Source of the DNA: Roseiarcus sp050012775 | GTDB taxonomy: Bacteria > Pseudomonadota > Alphaproteobacteria > Rhizobiales > Beijerinckiaceae | Length of the DNA stretch: 64,000 bases | Assembly (NCBI GenBank): GCA_050012775.1 | Contig: JBEKGN010000004.1 | Span: 62,001-126,000 of the forward strand | Direction of reading: 5' to 3' | Shown: positions 1 to 8,449 of the stretch, in pieces | Layout: each line of letters opens with the position of its first letter | Numbering within the stretch: position 1 is the first letter of the stretch | The notes under the pieces: model-generated | What the model was told of the DNA's origin: nothing | The model's database searches: none | Seen by the model: only the letters and a program-made list of their open reading frames with translations | Made by a program: the position numbers and the translations under genes

Positions 1-1503
1 CCAGGTCGTGTCCGCCGTCACATGGAAGAGCGCGACGAGGCCCTTGCCGCGTCGCGCGGCCGTCACCAGCGGCGTGCCGTCGGCCAGGCGCGCCCAGGTC
101 TTGGCGGCAAGGCCCGGTTCCGGCTCGGCGAGCACCTGGCGCGACACCGTCACCTCGTCCGGGGCGGCGAGCCCGAGAAACGGGCTGTCCTTGTCGAAGG
201 GCGCGATATGCTTGGGCGTCTCCCACGACAGCGCGCCGCCGAGCGTGCGCCCGCCCCGCCTGAGGGCGGTCGGCGTCAGATCGTCGTCGCCCGCCGCGAG
301 GCGCGTGCCGGCGAAACGCACGAGCACGCCGCCCGATTCGACGAACGCGACGAGCTTGTCGCGCGCCGGCCCGGGGGGAACGCTCATGTCGGCGAGCACG
401 AGCACGGATGGCTTTTCCGCGAGCAGCGATAAGATCGGATCGCTCGCCGCGTCGCGCCATTCGCGAATTTCGGCGAAGGGCGCCAGCGCGCGCTTGATGT
501 AATACGTCGGCGACAATAGCGGCTGCGCGACGTCGGCGCTGGCGCCGGAGAGAATCGCGACCCGCCGTCGCCGCGAGCGTTCGTCGACGAGCCAGACCGC
601 CCCCGCCGATCCCTCGTCGGCGACGACGACGCGGGAGACCTGATCGCGCAGTTCGACCGGCAGATCGAAACTCGCTTCGGCCGCCCGCGTCGCGCCGAAG
701 TCGTACGGGGCTTCGCCGATCGAGCGGCCCTGGGCGTCGAAAGCGCGCGCGAGGCCGACTTTGCGCGCATTGGCGCCGGCGCGCGTCAGATGGGCCTGGA
801 GGGCCCCGGCGAGATTGTCGACGCCGGCGACGCCGACCGGCGTCGAGCGATCGGCGACGAGGGAAACCGTGTGACCGCGAGCGCCCGCCGCCAGGCCGCG
901 CGCGAAGGCGCTGGCGCCGCCGAGGTCGATTCCATCGGCGATCCAGACGATCTCGGCTTGCGGATTGGCGTCGAGGAAACGCTTGATCGCCGGCAGCGTC
1001 GCCTCGCGCGGCGGCGCATAGGGAACGGGCGCCAGCGCGCGCAGTTTTTCCTCGATGCGCGGGCCGTCGAGCGCCTCGACGTCGAGCCCGCCCGCGGAAA
1101 TCGGCAGCACGGCCGTGAGGCGCCCAGCGCGCGTCGCGCCGCGCAGCGCGTCGCGCGCGTATGCGATGCGGCGCTCCCAGGTTGGCGCCGCCGGCCAGCC
1201 GTCGTCGATCAACAGGAGCAACGGGCCGGCGCCGGCGCCCGAGGATTCCGCGAGGTTCCAGATCGGCCCCGCCATCGCCAGGATGACCAGGGCGGCGATC
1301 GCGATCCGCAGCGCCAGCAAGGGCCACGGCGTCTTGGCCGGCGTCGCATCTTTCGGATTGAGGCCCAGCAGCAGGCGCAGCGGCGGGAACACGGCCTGGC
1401 GCGGTCGCGGCGGCGTGACCTTGAGAAAAATATAGAGCGCGGCGAGGAGAGCGAGGGCGGCCAGAACCGCCGGCGCGGCGAAAGCGAGGGGTAGGCCGAG
1501 CAT
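1..1503 (-). CDS. BatA/DUF4159-type membrane protein, 3' end outside window
   Basis: The reading frame is open from an ATG at 1503 to the window edge, giving 501 codons without a stop. The N-terminus (MLGLPLAFAAPAVLAALALL) and a second hydrophobic stretch near residues 60-80 match the BatA/aerotolerance N-terminal membrane domain. After it comes a soluble region containing LLLIDDGWPA, as in the alphaproteobacterial DUF4159-type proteins. It starts 2 bp after the DUF58 stop, so MoxR, DUF58 and this gene form one operon. Such sets are thought to assemble or chaperone envelope or metal enzymes; the substrate here is unknown. The C-terminal domain is not visible. Confidence 0.75.
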   Translation of the reverse strand, partial: MLGLPLAFAAPAVLAALALLAALYIFLKVTPPRPRQAVFPPLRLLLGLNPKDATPAKTPWPLLALRIAIAALVILAMAGPIWNLAESSGAGAGPLLLLIDDGWPAAPTWERRIAYARDALRGATRAGRLTAVLPISAGGLDVEALDGPRIEEKLRALAPVPYAPPREATLPAIKRFLDANPQAEIVWIADGIDLGGASAFARGLAAGARGHTVSLVADRSTPVGVAGVDNLAGALQAHLTRAGANARKVGLARAFDAQGRSIGEAPYDFGATRAAEASFDLPVELRDQVSRVVVADEGSAGAVWLVDERSRRRRVAILSGASADVAQPLLSPTYYIKRALAPFAEIREWRDAASDPILSLLAEKPSVLVLADMSVPPGPARDKLVAFVESGGVLVRFAGTRLAAGDDDLTPTALRRGGRTLGGALSWETPKHIAPFDKDSPFLGLAAPDEVTVSRQVLAEPEPGLAAKTWARLADGTPLVTAARRGKGLVALFHVTADTTW

Positions 1504-1505
1504 CG

Positions 1506-2426
1506 TCAGGCGCTCCAGGCTTTCGTCGCCGGCTCGGAGCCGGCGAGCCGGGCTCGCAGCGCGAGCAGCGCCTGAGCGGCCGACTGATCGGTTCGGTGCA
1601 GCGCGAAGCCCCAGCCGCGCGCGGCGCAGGCGGCGCGAATCGCCTCGCGGTGCTCGGTCAGGCGCTTAAGATAGGCTTCGCGCAGAGTCTGCGCGCGGGG
1701 GGCGCGCAACCGCGCGGCGCCGCCCGCATCGAGGAATTCGGTGTGGCCGACGAAAGGAAAGATCTCCTCGATGGGGTCGGCGATCATGAGAACCTGACCC
1801 TCGGCCCCTTGCGCCGCGAGCGCGCGAATCGTCTGCGCGGCGTCTTGCGCCTCGCCGAGGAAATCGCCGATCAGCACTACTTTCGAGCGCGCCCTGACGG
1901 ATTCGGGCGCCGGCAGGCCGGACGCCGGAGCGTCGCGCAAACGCTCGTCCGCGGCGATCGCTTCGGCGAAACGCTCGATGATTCCGCGCGTCGCCAGCGG
2001 GCGCGTGAGGCCGATGAGGCCGGCGCGCTCGCCGCCGCGCACCGCCAAATCCGCCAGGGCGAGCGCCAATACGGCGGCGCGATCGATCTTGGCGCAGGGC
2101 GCGAGGTTGGAGGCGAAAGCCATCGAGGGCGAGCGGTCGAACCAGATCCAGACGGTGTGCGAGGCTTCCCATTCGCGCTCGCGCACGAAGGCGCGGTCCT
2201 CGCGCGCCGAGCGGCGCCAGTCGACGCGCGCCGCCGGCTCGCCGGAGACAAAGGGGCGAAATTGCCAGAACGTTTCGCCCGGTCCCGCTTGCCGCCGCCC
2301 GTGCACGCCGTGCATCAGGCTGTGCGCGACTTGCCGCGCGGCGACGACGAGGCTCGGCAGGCGCGCCGAGAGAGTCGCGGCTTCCTGACGAATGCGCTGG
2401 CCTGATGCGGGAACGGCTGTCGCCAT
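1506..2426 (-). CDS. DUF58 domain protein
   Basis: This 306-aa protein carries the DUF58 signature: a GEPAARVDWRRSAR segment followed by an aspartate-rich VWA-like strand, VWIWFDRSPSM. DUF58 proteins accompany MoxR ATPases and BatA-like membrane proteins and probably bind their client proteins through the VWA-like fold. I chose the ATG at 2426, 4 bp downstream of the moxR stop, over a GTG/ATG at 2453 that would overlap moxR by about 20 bp. It sits between moxR and the BatA-like gene in the same order seen in many alphaproteobacteria. The exact client is not deducible. Confidence 0.85.
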   Translation of the reverse strand: MATAVPASGQRIRQEAATLSARLPSLVVAARQVAHSLMHGVHGRRQAGPGETFWQFRPFVSGEPAARVDWRRSAREDRAFVREREWEASHTVWIWFDRSPSMAFASNLAPCAKIDRAAVLALALADLAVRGGERAGLIGLTRPLATRGIIERFAEAIAADERLRDAPASGLPAPESVRARSKVVLIGDFLGEAQDAAQTIRALAAQGAEGQVLMIADPIEEIFPFVGHTEFLDAGGAARLRAPRAQTLREAYLKRLTEHREAIRAACAARGWGFALHRTDQSAAQALLALRARLAGSEPATKAWSA

Positions 2427-2430
2427 CGGC

Positions 2431-3426
2431 TCAGCGCAAGATCTTGGCGACAAGGCGCGCGACGACGCCGGAGATCGTCTCGCCCTCGGCGCGCGCGGCG
2501 TAGGTCAGCGCCATGCGGTGTTTGAGCACGGGCTCGGCCAGCGCGACGATGTCGTCGCGCGAGGGCGCGAAACGGCCGTCGACGAGCGCGCGGGCGCGGC
2601 TCGCCAGCATCAGCGCCTGCGCGGCGCGCGGGCCCGGGCCCCAAGCGATCGCTTGGGTCAGCTCCGGGTCGCCCTCGCCCGGACGCGCCGCGCGCACGAG
2701 ATCGAGGATCGCCTCGACCACGCTTTCGCCGATCGGCGCGCGTCGCACCAGGCGCTGCGCCGCCATCAGATCGGCGGCGGTCATCGCCGGCTTAGGCGCC
2801 GCTTCGCTGTCGCCGGTCGTCTCGATGAGAATGCGCCGTTCGGCGGCCCGGTCGGGATAGCCGACGTCGATCTGCATGAGGAAGCGGTCAAGCTGCGCCT
2901 CGGGCAGGGGATAGGCGCCTTCCTGCTCCAGCGGATTTTGCGTCGCCAGCACATGGAAGGGAACCGGAAGATCGTGGCGCGCGCCCGCGACCGTGACATG
3001 ATGCTCCTGCATCGCCTGCAGCAGCGCCGACTGGGTGCGCGGGCTCGCCCGGTTGATTTCGTCGGCCATCAGCAATTGCGCGAAAATCGGCCCTTTGATG
3101 AAGCGGAAGCTTCGCGCGCGGTCCAGCCCTTCTTCCATCACTTCGGCGCCGAGGATATCGGAGGGCATCAGGTCGGGAGTGAATTGCACCCGCAAGGCGT
3201 CGAGCCCCATGACGATTCCGAGCGTCTCCACCAGCTTCGTCTTGGCGAGGCCGGGCACGCCGATCAGCAGGCCGTGACCGCCCGCGAGCAAAGTCACGAG
3301 CGTCTGCTCGACCACTTTGTCCTGGCCGAAGATCACCGCGCCGATGGCCTCGCGCGCCGCCGCGATGCGGGCCAGACTCGCTTCGGCGGCTTTCACGACG
3401 CTGGCGTCAAAATCGGCGACGGTCAT
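2431..3426 (-). CDS. MoxR family AAA+ ATPase
   Basis: A 331-aa AAA+ ATPase with Walker A GVPGLAKT (about residues 56-63), Walker B LLMADEI (about 118-124) followed by NRASPRTQSALL, and a sensor-1 strand VLATQNPLEQEG. These are the hallmarks of the MoxR/RavA clade, cytoplasmic chaperone-like ATPases that insert cofactors or activate enzymes with the help of VWA proteins. First gene of the minus-strand operon with DUF58 and BatA-like partners. Length is normal for the family. The name MoxR comes from methanol dehydrogenase loci, but no mox gene is visible here, so no methanol role is claimed. Confidence 0.9.
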   Translation of the reverse strand: MTVADFDASVVKAAEASLARIAAAREAIGAVIFGQDKVVEQTLVTLLAGGHGLLIGVPGLAKTKLVETLGIVMGLDALRVQFTPDLMPSDILGAEVMEEGLDRARSFRFIKGPIFAQLLMADEINRASPRTQSALLQAMQEHHVTVAGARHDLPVPFHVLATQNPLEQEGAYPLPEAQLDRFLMQIDVGYPDRAAERRILIETTGDSEAAPKPAMTAADLMAAQRLVRRAPIGESVVEAILDLVRAARPGEGDPELTQAIAWGPGPRAAQALMLASRARALVDGRFAPSRDDIVALAEPVLKHRMALTYAARAEGETISGVVARLVAKILR

Positions 3427-3625
3427 GGCATCTCCTCATACGCTTGCCTGCGATCCGACCGCCGGCCTATCCGCGCGCCGCGGGGCCGGCGTCGCCGAAG
3501 ACCGGGCGGGAAAGCCCGCCAAACGGATTCCCCTTCGACGAGTCTCGCACTACATTGGGCTTTCAGGCCCTCGGTCGACGCGTAACACGGGAAAGCAACG
3601 TTTGCCCACAAACAAGCGCGAGATT

Positions 3626-4234
3626 ATGGCGGAGCGGAGCGAAAGCGGCGGAGCGGGTCGAGCGCCCGACGAGGCCCTCGGCGGCCTTCGCGAGGCGGCC
3701 GAGGCGCGAAAGCGCGGTCCGGCTCCGGTCCATCTATGGAATCCGCCGTATTGCGGCGAGATCGACATGCGCATAGCCGGCGACGGAACATGGTATTATT
3801 GCGGCTCGCCGATCGGCCGCGCCCCCCTCGTGCAGCTCTTCGCTTCGATTCTGCGCAAGGACGAGGATCGCTACGTCCTGGTCACGCCGGTCGAACGCGT
3901 CGGCATAAGAGTCGACGACGCGCCCTTCCTCTGCGTCGAGATGGGCGTGGACCGGGCGGGCGGCGAACAAACGCTGACTTTCCGCACCAACGTCGAGGAT
4001 ATCGTCACGGTCGACGCCGAGCATCCCCTGCGCTTCGAGCGCGGCGCGGCCGAGGGAATCAAACCCTATGTCCGCGTGCGCGACGGCCTCTGGGCGCTCG
4101 TCAAGCGCGCGCTCTATTACGACCTCGTCGCGCTCGGCAAAGTCGAGCCGTGGCGGGGCGAGGATTGGTTCGGCGTGCGCTCGGGCGCCCTGTTCTTCCC
4201 GATGACCCGCGCCAGCGAGATCGACGGCCTTTGA
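3626..4234 (+). CDS. DUF1285 domain protein
   Basis: A 202-aa protein matching the DUF1285 family: YCGEIDMRIAGDGTWYYCGSP near residue 40, then LVTPVERVGIRVDDAPF and an internal FRTNVEDIVTVD. Function is unknown for the family. The ATG at 3626 is chosen because the conserved part begins about 35 residues later and the long in-frame upstream extension overlaps the divergent moxR start. It is followed directly by the CoA-Nudix gene (TTGA overlap), DUF6111-like and cca genes, an arrangement conserved in many Rhizobiales. No signal peptide or membrane segment, so probably cytoplasmic. Confidence 0.85.
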   Translation: MAERSESGGAGRAPDEALGGLREAAEARKRGPAPVHLWNPPYCGEIDMRIAGDGTWYYCGSPIGRAPLVQLFASILRKDEDRYVLVTPVERVGIRVDDAPFLCVEMGVDRAGGEQTLTFRTNVEDIVTVDAEHPLRFERGAAEGIKPYVRVRDGLWALVKRALYYDLVALGKVEPWRGEDWFGVRSGALFFPMTRASEIDGL

Positions 4235-4887
4235 GCGTTCCCCCGCCCAGCGACCTTTCCGCCGACGCCTTGCGCCGCCTCGCGCGCGAGCGGCTGGCGC
4301 AGCGCCTCCCCGCAGACGCCTTCGCGGCCGACGTCGCGCCGCGGGTCAGCGACTACGCCCTCAATGGACCCTTGCCCGATTCGCTGGCGATCGCGCGCGC
4401 CCGTCCGGCGGCGGTGATTGCGCCGATCGTGGCGCGGCCCGAGGGCCTGAGCGTGCTGCTGACGCTGCGCGCGCCGAATTTGCGCACGCATTCCAGCCAG
4501 GTCGCCTTTCCCGGCGGCAAGATCGACGCGGGAGAAACGGCGTTCGAGACCGCGTTGCGCGAGGCGCACGAGGAAATCGGCCTCGAGGAGCGCTTTATCG
4601 AACCACTCGGCTGGCTCGATGCTTATCTGACGGGGACGGGGTATCGCGTCGCGCCGCTGGTGGCGCTGATCGATCCCGCCTTCACGCTCACGATCAACGC
4701 CCATGAGGTGGCGGAAGTCTTCGAGGCGCCGTTCGCCTTCCTCATGGACCCCGCCAACCACCGCCTTGAGCAGCGGGAATGGCAGGGACGATCGAGAAAA
4801 TTCTACGCCATGCCCCATGGCGGGCGCTATATCTGGGGCGCCACCGCCGGCATCTTACGCAATCTCTACGAGAGGCTGTTTTCCTGA
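4231..4887 (+). CDS. Nudix hydrolase, CoA pyrophosphatase type
   Basis: About 218 aa when started at the TTG that overlaps the DUF1285 stop (TTGA); no in-frame ATG lies before the conserved domain, so the start is uncertain. The Nudix box is intact: GGKIDAG, E, then REAHEEIGL at about residues 95-118. It is preceded by LRTHSSQVAFPGG, the extension typical of CoA diphosphatases (NudL/CoAse), which cleave CoA or acyl-CoA to 4'-phosphopantetheine and 3',5'-ADP. It is cytoplasmic and probably cotranscribed with DUF1285 and cca. Confidence 0.85.
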   Translation: MSVPPPSDLSADALRRLARERLAQRLPADAFAADVAPRVSDYALNGPLPDSLAIARARPAAVIAPIVARPEGLSVLLTLRAPNLRTHSSQVAFPGGKIDAGETAFETALREAHEEIGLEERFIEPLGWLDAYLTGTGYRVAPLVALIDPAFTLTINAHEVAEVFEAPFAFLMDPANHRLEQREWQGRSRKFYAMPHGGRYIWGATAGILRNLYERLFS

Positions 4888-5147
4888 TGTGGCGCGCCGC
4901 CGTCGAGTCCCTCGCTCTGTTCCTGGCCCCGTTCCTGCTTTTCGCGGTCTATCTCGTTCTGCGCCTGCGCTATCCGCTGGCGGTCGAGCATTGGACGCGC
5001 AGCAGGGTCGCGACGCTTGTCCTCATCGGCTTGGCGACGGCGCTGATCGGCATGATCGTGCTGATCTCGGCCGCCCCGCGCAGCCAAGGCGTCTACGTAG
5101 CGCCGCATGTCGAGAACGGCGTCCTCGTGCCGGGACATTTCCAATGA
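4887..5147 (+). CDS. DUF6111-like small membrane protein
   Basis: An 86-aa protein with two hydrophobic segments (about residues 8-28 and 42-62) and a short soluble tail ending VENGVLVPGHFQ, as in the DUF6111 family of alphaproteobacteria. Its ATG overlaps the Nudix stop (TGATG) and its own stop overlaps the cca start (ATGA), so translation of the three genes is probably coupled. It is likely an inner-membrane protein of unknown role. The family assignment is from recall of the C-terminal motif and the conserved place before cca. Confidence 0.7.
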   Translation: MWRAAVESLALFLAPFLLFAVYLVLRLRYPLAVEHWTRSRVATLVLIGLATALIGMIVLISAAPRSQGVYVAPHVENGVLVPGHFQ

Positions 5148-6406
5148 GCGGTCCGCCCGGCATTCGCGACGGACGGCTCGCCGATCGACGCCTGCTCGAC
5201 GAAGGACGGCTCGCGCGCGCGCTGCGCACGCTCGACGGCGAGGGCGAGGAGACGCGCCTTGTCGGCGGCGCGGTGCGCGACCTCGCTCTGGGAGAAAAGA
5301 TGGGCGATTTCGACCTCGCCACGACGGCCCTGCCCGAAGTCGTGATGAGGCGGGCCCGCGCCGCCGGCTTCCGCGTCGCGCCGACCGGCCTCGCTCACGG
5401 CACGGTGACGCTGATCGTCGAGGGTCAGCCGATCGAGGTGACGACGCTGCGCCGGGACGTCGCGACCGACGGGCGCCACGCGACGGTGGCGTTCGGCCGC
5501 GATTTCGAGGCCGACGCGCGGCGGCGCGATTTCACCATCAACGCGCTTTCCCTGGGGCGCGACGGGATCGTGCACGATTACACCGGCGGGCTCGCCGACC
5601 TCGCCGCTCGGCAGGTGCGCTTCATTGGCGATCCCAGTCAGCGCATTCGCGAGGATTACTTGCGCATCTTGCGCTTCTTTCGCTTCTCGGCCCGCTATGG
5701 CGACGGCGCGCTCGACGCCGAAGGGCTGCGCGCGGCGATCCAGGAGCGCGACGGCCTCATGATCCTGTCGCGCGAGCGCGTGCGCGCCGAATTGCTGAAG
5801 CTCCTGGCGGCGCCCCGCGCCGGCGAAGTCGTGACGGCGGTTTGCGAGGCCGGCTTGCTGGCCCCGCTGCTCGCCGGGCAGACCGATGCGGCGCGCCTCG
5901 GACGCACTCTCGCGATCGAAGCTCGCGGCGAAGCCCGGCCGGACCCGCTGCTGCGCCTGGCGGCGCTGGGCGTGCGGATCGAAGAGGACGCCGAGCGCCT
6001 GCGCGAGCGCCTGCGCCTCTCCAACGCCGAATTCGAGCGCCTCGCCGTTCTCGGCCAGGCCTTGCCCGGCTTGCATGGACTGAGCGCGCCGCCGCCCTTC
6101 AGCGCCTTGCGCGTGCTGCTGTTCGAGCGCCGGCGGCGCGGCGCGCTCGACGCGTTGACGCTCGCGCACGCCGACTCCGGCGCGCCGGCGGACGACTGGC
6201 GCTTTTCCAGCGCCTACCGCTTTCTCCAGGAAACGCCCGAGCCGACGCTGCCGATCACCGGCGCCGACATCCTCGCGCGCGGCGTGACGCACGGTCAACG
6301 CGTCGGCGCGACGCTGAAGACGCTGCAGGCGCTGTGGATTCGCGCAGGGTTCCCGCGCGAGCCGGAAGTCCTGGCGCGGCTGCTCGACGAGGCGCTGAAG
6401 AATTGA
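5144..6406 (+). CDS. cca: CCA tRNA nucleotidyltransferase
   Basis: A 420-aa class II polymerase-beta-fold nucleotidyltransferase. The head domain has RLVGGAVRDLALGEKMGDFDLAT (GGxVRD and DxD metal site) near residues 38-61 and RRRDFTINAL near residue 125; the neck has RILRFFRFSARYG. It adds or repairs the 3' CCA of tRNA. It starts with an ATGA overlap and ends the four-gene operon. Alphaproteobacterial members often lack an HD domain, as here. A poly(A) polymerase role is possible by homology but less likely in this order. Confidence 0.9.
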   Translation: MSGPPGIRDGRLADRRLLDEGRLARALRTLDGEGEETRLVGGAVRDLALGEKMGDFDLATTALPEVVMRRARAAGFRVAPTGLAHGTVTLIVEGQPIEVTTLRRDVATDGRHATVAFGRDFEADARRRDFTINALSLGRDGIVHDYTGGLADLAARQVRFIGDPSQRIREDYLRILRFFRFSARYGDGALDAEGLRAAIQERDGLMILSRERVRAELLKLLAAPRAGEVVTAVCEAGLLAPLLAGQTDAARLGRTLAIEARGEARPDPLLRLAALGVRIEEDAERLRERLRLSNAEFERLAVLGQALPGLHGLSAPPPFSALRVLLFERRRRGALDALTLAHADSGAPADDWRFSSAYRFLQETPEPTLPITGADILARGVTHGQRVGATLKTLQALWIRAGFPREPEVLARLLDEALKN

Positions 6407-6427
6407 CGCTGGCGACGGCCACGCGCC

Positions 6428-7012
6428 TCACCATCGCGCGAACGTCGCCTCGACCTTGCGCAGGAACGCCGCGCGGCGCTCGGGCGTCGTGTGGTTCATG
6501 TCGTAATGGGCGAGATAGTCGCAGCGCGCGCCGGGCGCGACCACCGAGCGCAGCGAGCGCGTGACGACGCGGCGCGGCGGATCGCCCATCAGAAACGTCT
6601 TCCAGCGCGGGCCGCCATAAGTGCAGACCGCCGCGAGCCTTCTGACATTGTGAAGGCAGGTCGTATAGGAGCCGTCGGCGGCCAGACGAAAGCTGACCCC
6701 GGGCAGGAACACCTTGTCGACAAAACCCTTGAGGATCGCGGGAAAGCCCATGTTCCAGACGGGGAAGACGAGCGCCAGCGCTTCGGCCGCGAGCAAGCGG
6801 TCGACATAGGGGCCGACGCGCGCGCGATTGACGCCGACGTCGTGGTAGTCGAGGCGATCCTGGCGCCGCATCACGGGATCGAAGCCTTCGGCGTTGAGAT
6901 CGCAGTCGTCGACTTCGTGCCCGCGCGCGCTGAGCGCGCCGACCACCCTATCGTGCAACGCGGCGGCGAAACTCGTTTCGACGGGATGGGCGAACAGGAC
7001 GAGCGTGCGCAA
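6428..7012 (-). CDS. NAD(P)H-dependent flavin oxidoreductase (flavodoxin-like quinone reductase)
   Basis: A 194-aa flavodoxin-like fold protein: LVLFAHPVETSFAAALHD at the N-terminus is the FMN/FAD phosphate loop seen in NQO1/MdaB/YwrO-type reductases, and LALVFPVWNMGFPAILKGFVDKVF is the second flavin-binding strand. It is expected to pass electrons from NAD(P)H to quinones or similar acceptors. It begins 3 bp after the stop of the FAD oxidase gene and is the last gene of the amidohydrolase/ABC operon, so it may recycle electrons in that pathway; this link is inferred from context only. Confidence 0.8.
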   Translation of the reverse strand: MRTLVLFAHPVETSFAAALHDRVVGALSARGHEVDDCDLNAEGFDPVMRRQDRLDYHDVGVNRARVGPYVDRLLAAEALALVFPVWNMGFPAILKGFVDKVFLPGVSFRLAADGSYTTCLHNVRRLAAVCTYGGPRWKTFLMGDPPRRVVTRSLRSVVAPGARCDYLAHYDMNHTTPERRAAFLRKVEATFARW

Positions 7013-7015
7013 AGA

Positions 7016-8449
7016 TCAAAGACCTTGCGCCGCTCGGGCGCGAGCCTCCAGTCCGGGAAAGAGGAAATTCTTGCCGGCCGAATAATCGAAATCCGGATTC
7101 TCCCAGGCGATCATCTTTCCCGGATTGAGCAGCCCCTGCGGATCGGTCTCGCGCTTGAACGCCAATTGCACCGCGTCGGTCTGCTTCATGCCGCCCTCTT
7201 CGAGCGTGTAGCGATGGGGATTGAAGATCGTCGCGCCCATGTCCTCGTGGATCGCAATGATCTCGGCGAGCCGTTCGGGCGTCGAGAATCGCACCATCGG
7301 CAGGCCCGCCGCTCCGACCCGGCCGTTGAACCGGATGAATTCGAGATGCCCCGCGACTTCGTCGCCGAAACGCCGATGGAGTCGCTCGATGATCTCCAGA
7401 CCGCCGTCGGCCGGGTAACGCGCCTGCAAATAGGTGATCGCGGGATCGACGCGCAGCGCCCGCAGCGTGGTGTGGTTCCAGGCCAGTTCGTAGTTCGGCG
7501 GCAGGCCCTTGCGCGCCTCGGGAGCGGCGCGCGCGGAGTCGAAGAGCACCTGCGCGCCGGGGTAGCGCCGGGTGAAGGCGCGGAAGGCGTCGAGCGCGTG
7601 CGGCGCGATCATCAGGATCGCGACGCTCTTGTCGCGCGGGATCAAATCCCGATGGCGCAGAAAATAGTCGTGCGGCGCAGGCGCGGCGACGACGGTGACG
7701 AGCTTCTTGAGCAGCCCATCCTCCTCGCCGAGCGCGAGCCCATAGGCGGCCGCCGCGGCGAAAGCGTCGAAGCCGACGATGACGTCGGCCCAATCGTAGG
7801 CGGCGGTCAAGGGCATTTCGACGCCGACGATGACGCCGTTGGTGCCGTAGGCGTGCACCGCCTTGTGCAAGTCCTCGCCGGTCAGTTCGAGCGCCCGCGG
7901 GCTCGCCTCCATCGTCAGCACGCGCAGGCGCAGAACATTGCCGAAATCGCGCAGGCCGCCCCACGTGATCGAGCCGACGCCGCCCGAGCCGCCCGCGATG
8001 AAGCCGCCGATCGAGGCGGTCGCGCGGGTCGAAGGGAACATGCGCAATTCCTGGCCGCTCGCCGCCGTCGCCTTGTCGATTTCGCCGATGATCGCGCCGG
8101 GCTCGCACAGCGCGCGGCCCGGCGCGATCGACAGGACCCGGTTCATCTCCGCCAGATTGAGCACGATCCCGCCCGACAGCGGCATCGCCTGGCCGTAATT
8201 GCCGGTGCCGCCGCCGCGCGCCGTCACGGGGATGGCGAGGCGATGGGCGGCGGCGAGGACGCTCGCGACTTCCGCCTCGCTCTTCGGCGAGACCACGATG
8301 TCGCCCAAGACGGCGTCGAGCTCCTTCTTGAGAATGGGCGAATACCAATAGAAGTCGCGGCTCTTCTGGCGCACCAGAACGGGATTGTCTTCACAGGCGA
8401 TCGGCCCGATCGCGCGGCGAAACTCTTCGATATCGTAAACGCGGCTCAT
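7016..8449 (-). CDS. FAD-binding oxidoreductase (GlcD/D-lactate dehydrogenase-like)
   Basis: A 477-aa protein with the FAD_binding_4 (PCMH/VAO) domain: VTARGGGTGNYGQAMPLSGG near residues 75-95, GGFIAGGSGGVGSITWGGLRDFG about 150-175, and the C-terminal FAD-linked oxidase end GLLNPGKMI. Such enzymes oxidise 2-hydroxyacids or related alcohols and pass electrons to quinone or cytochrome. Its ATG overlaps the stop of the upstream amidohydrolase gene (ATGA), so it belongs to the same pathway. The physiological substrate is not predictable; a hydroxyacid released by ring or amide hydrolysis is a reasonable inference. Confidence 0.85.
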   Translation of the reverse strand: MSRVYDIEEFRRAIGPIACEDNPVLVRQKSRDFYWYSPILKKELDAVLGDIVVSPKSEAEVASVLAAAHRLAIPVTARGGGTGNYGQAMPLSGGIVLNLAEMNRVLSIAPGRALCEPGAIIGEIDKATAASGQELRMFPSTRATASIGGFIAGGSGGVGSITWGGLRDFGNVLRLRVLTMEASPRALELTGEDLHKAVHAYGTNGVIVGVEMPLTAAYDWADVIVGFDAFAAAAAYGLALGEEDGLLKKLVTVVAAPAPHDYFLRHRDLIPRDKSVAILMIAPHALDAFRAFTRRYPGAQVLFDSARAAPEARKGLPPNYELAWNHTTLRALRVDPAITYLQARYPADGGLEIIERLHRRFGDEVAGHLEFIRFNGRVGAAGLPMVRFSTPERLAEIIAIHEDMGATIFNPHRYTLEEGGMKQTDAVQLAFKRETDPQGLLNPGKMIAWENPDFDYSAGKNFLFPGLEARARAAQGL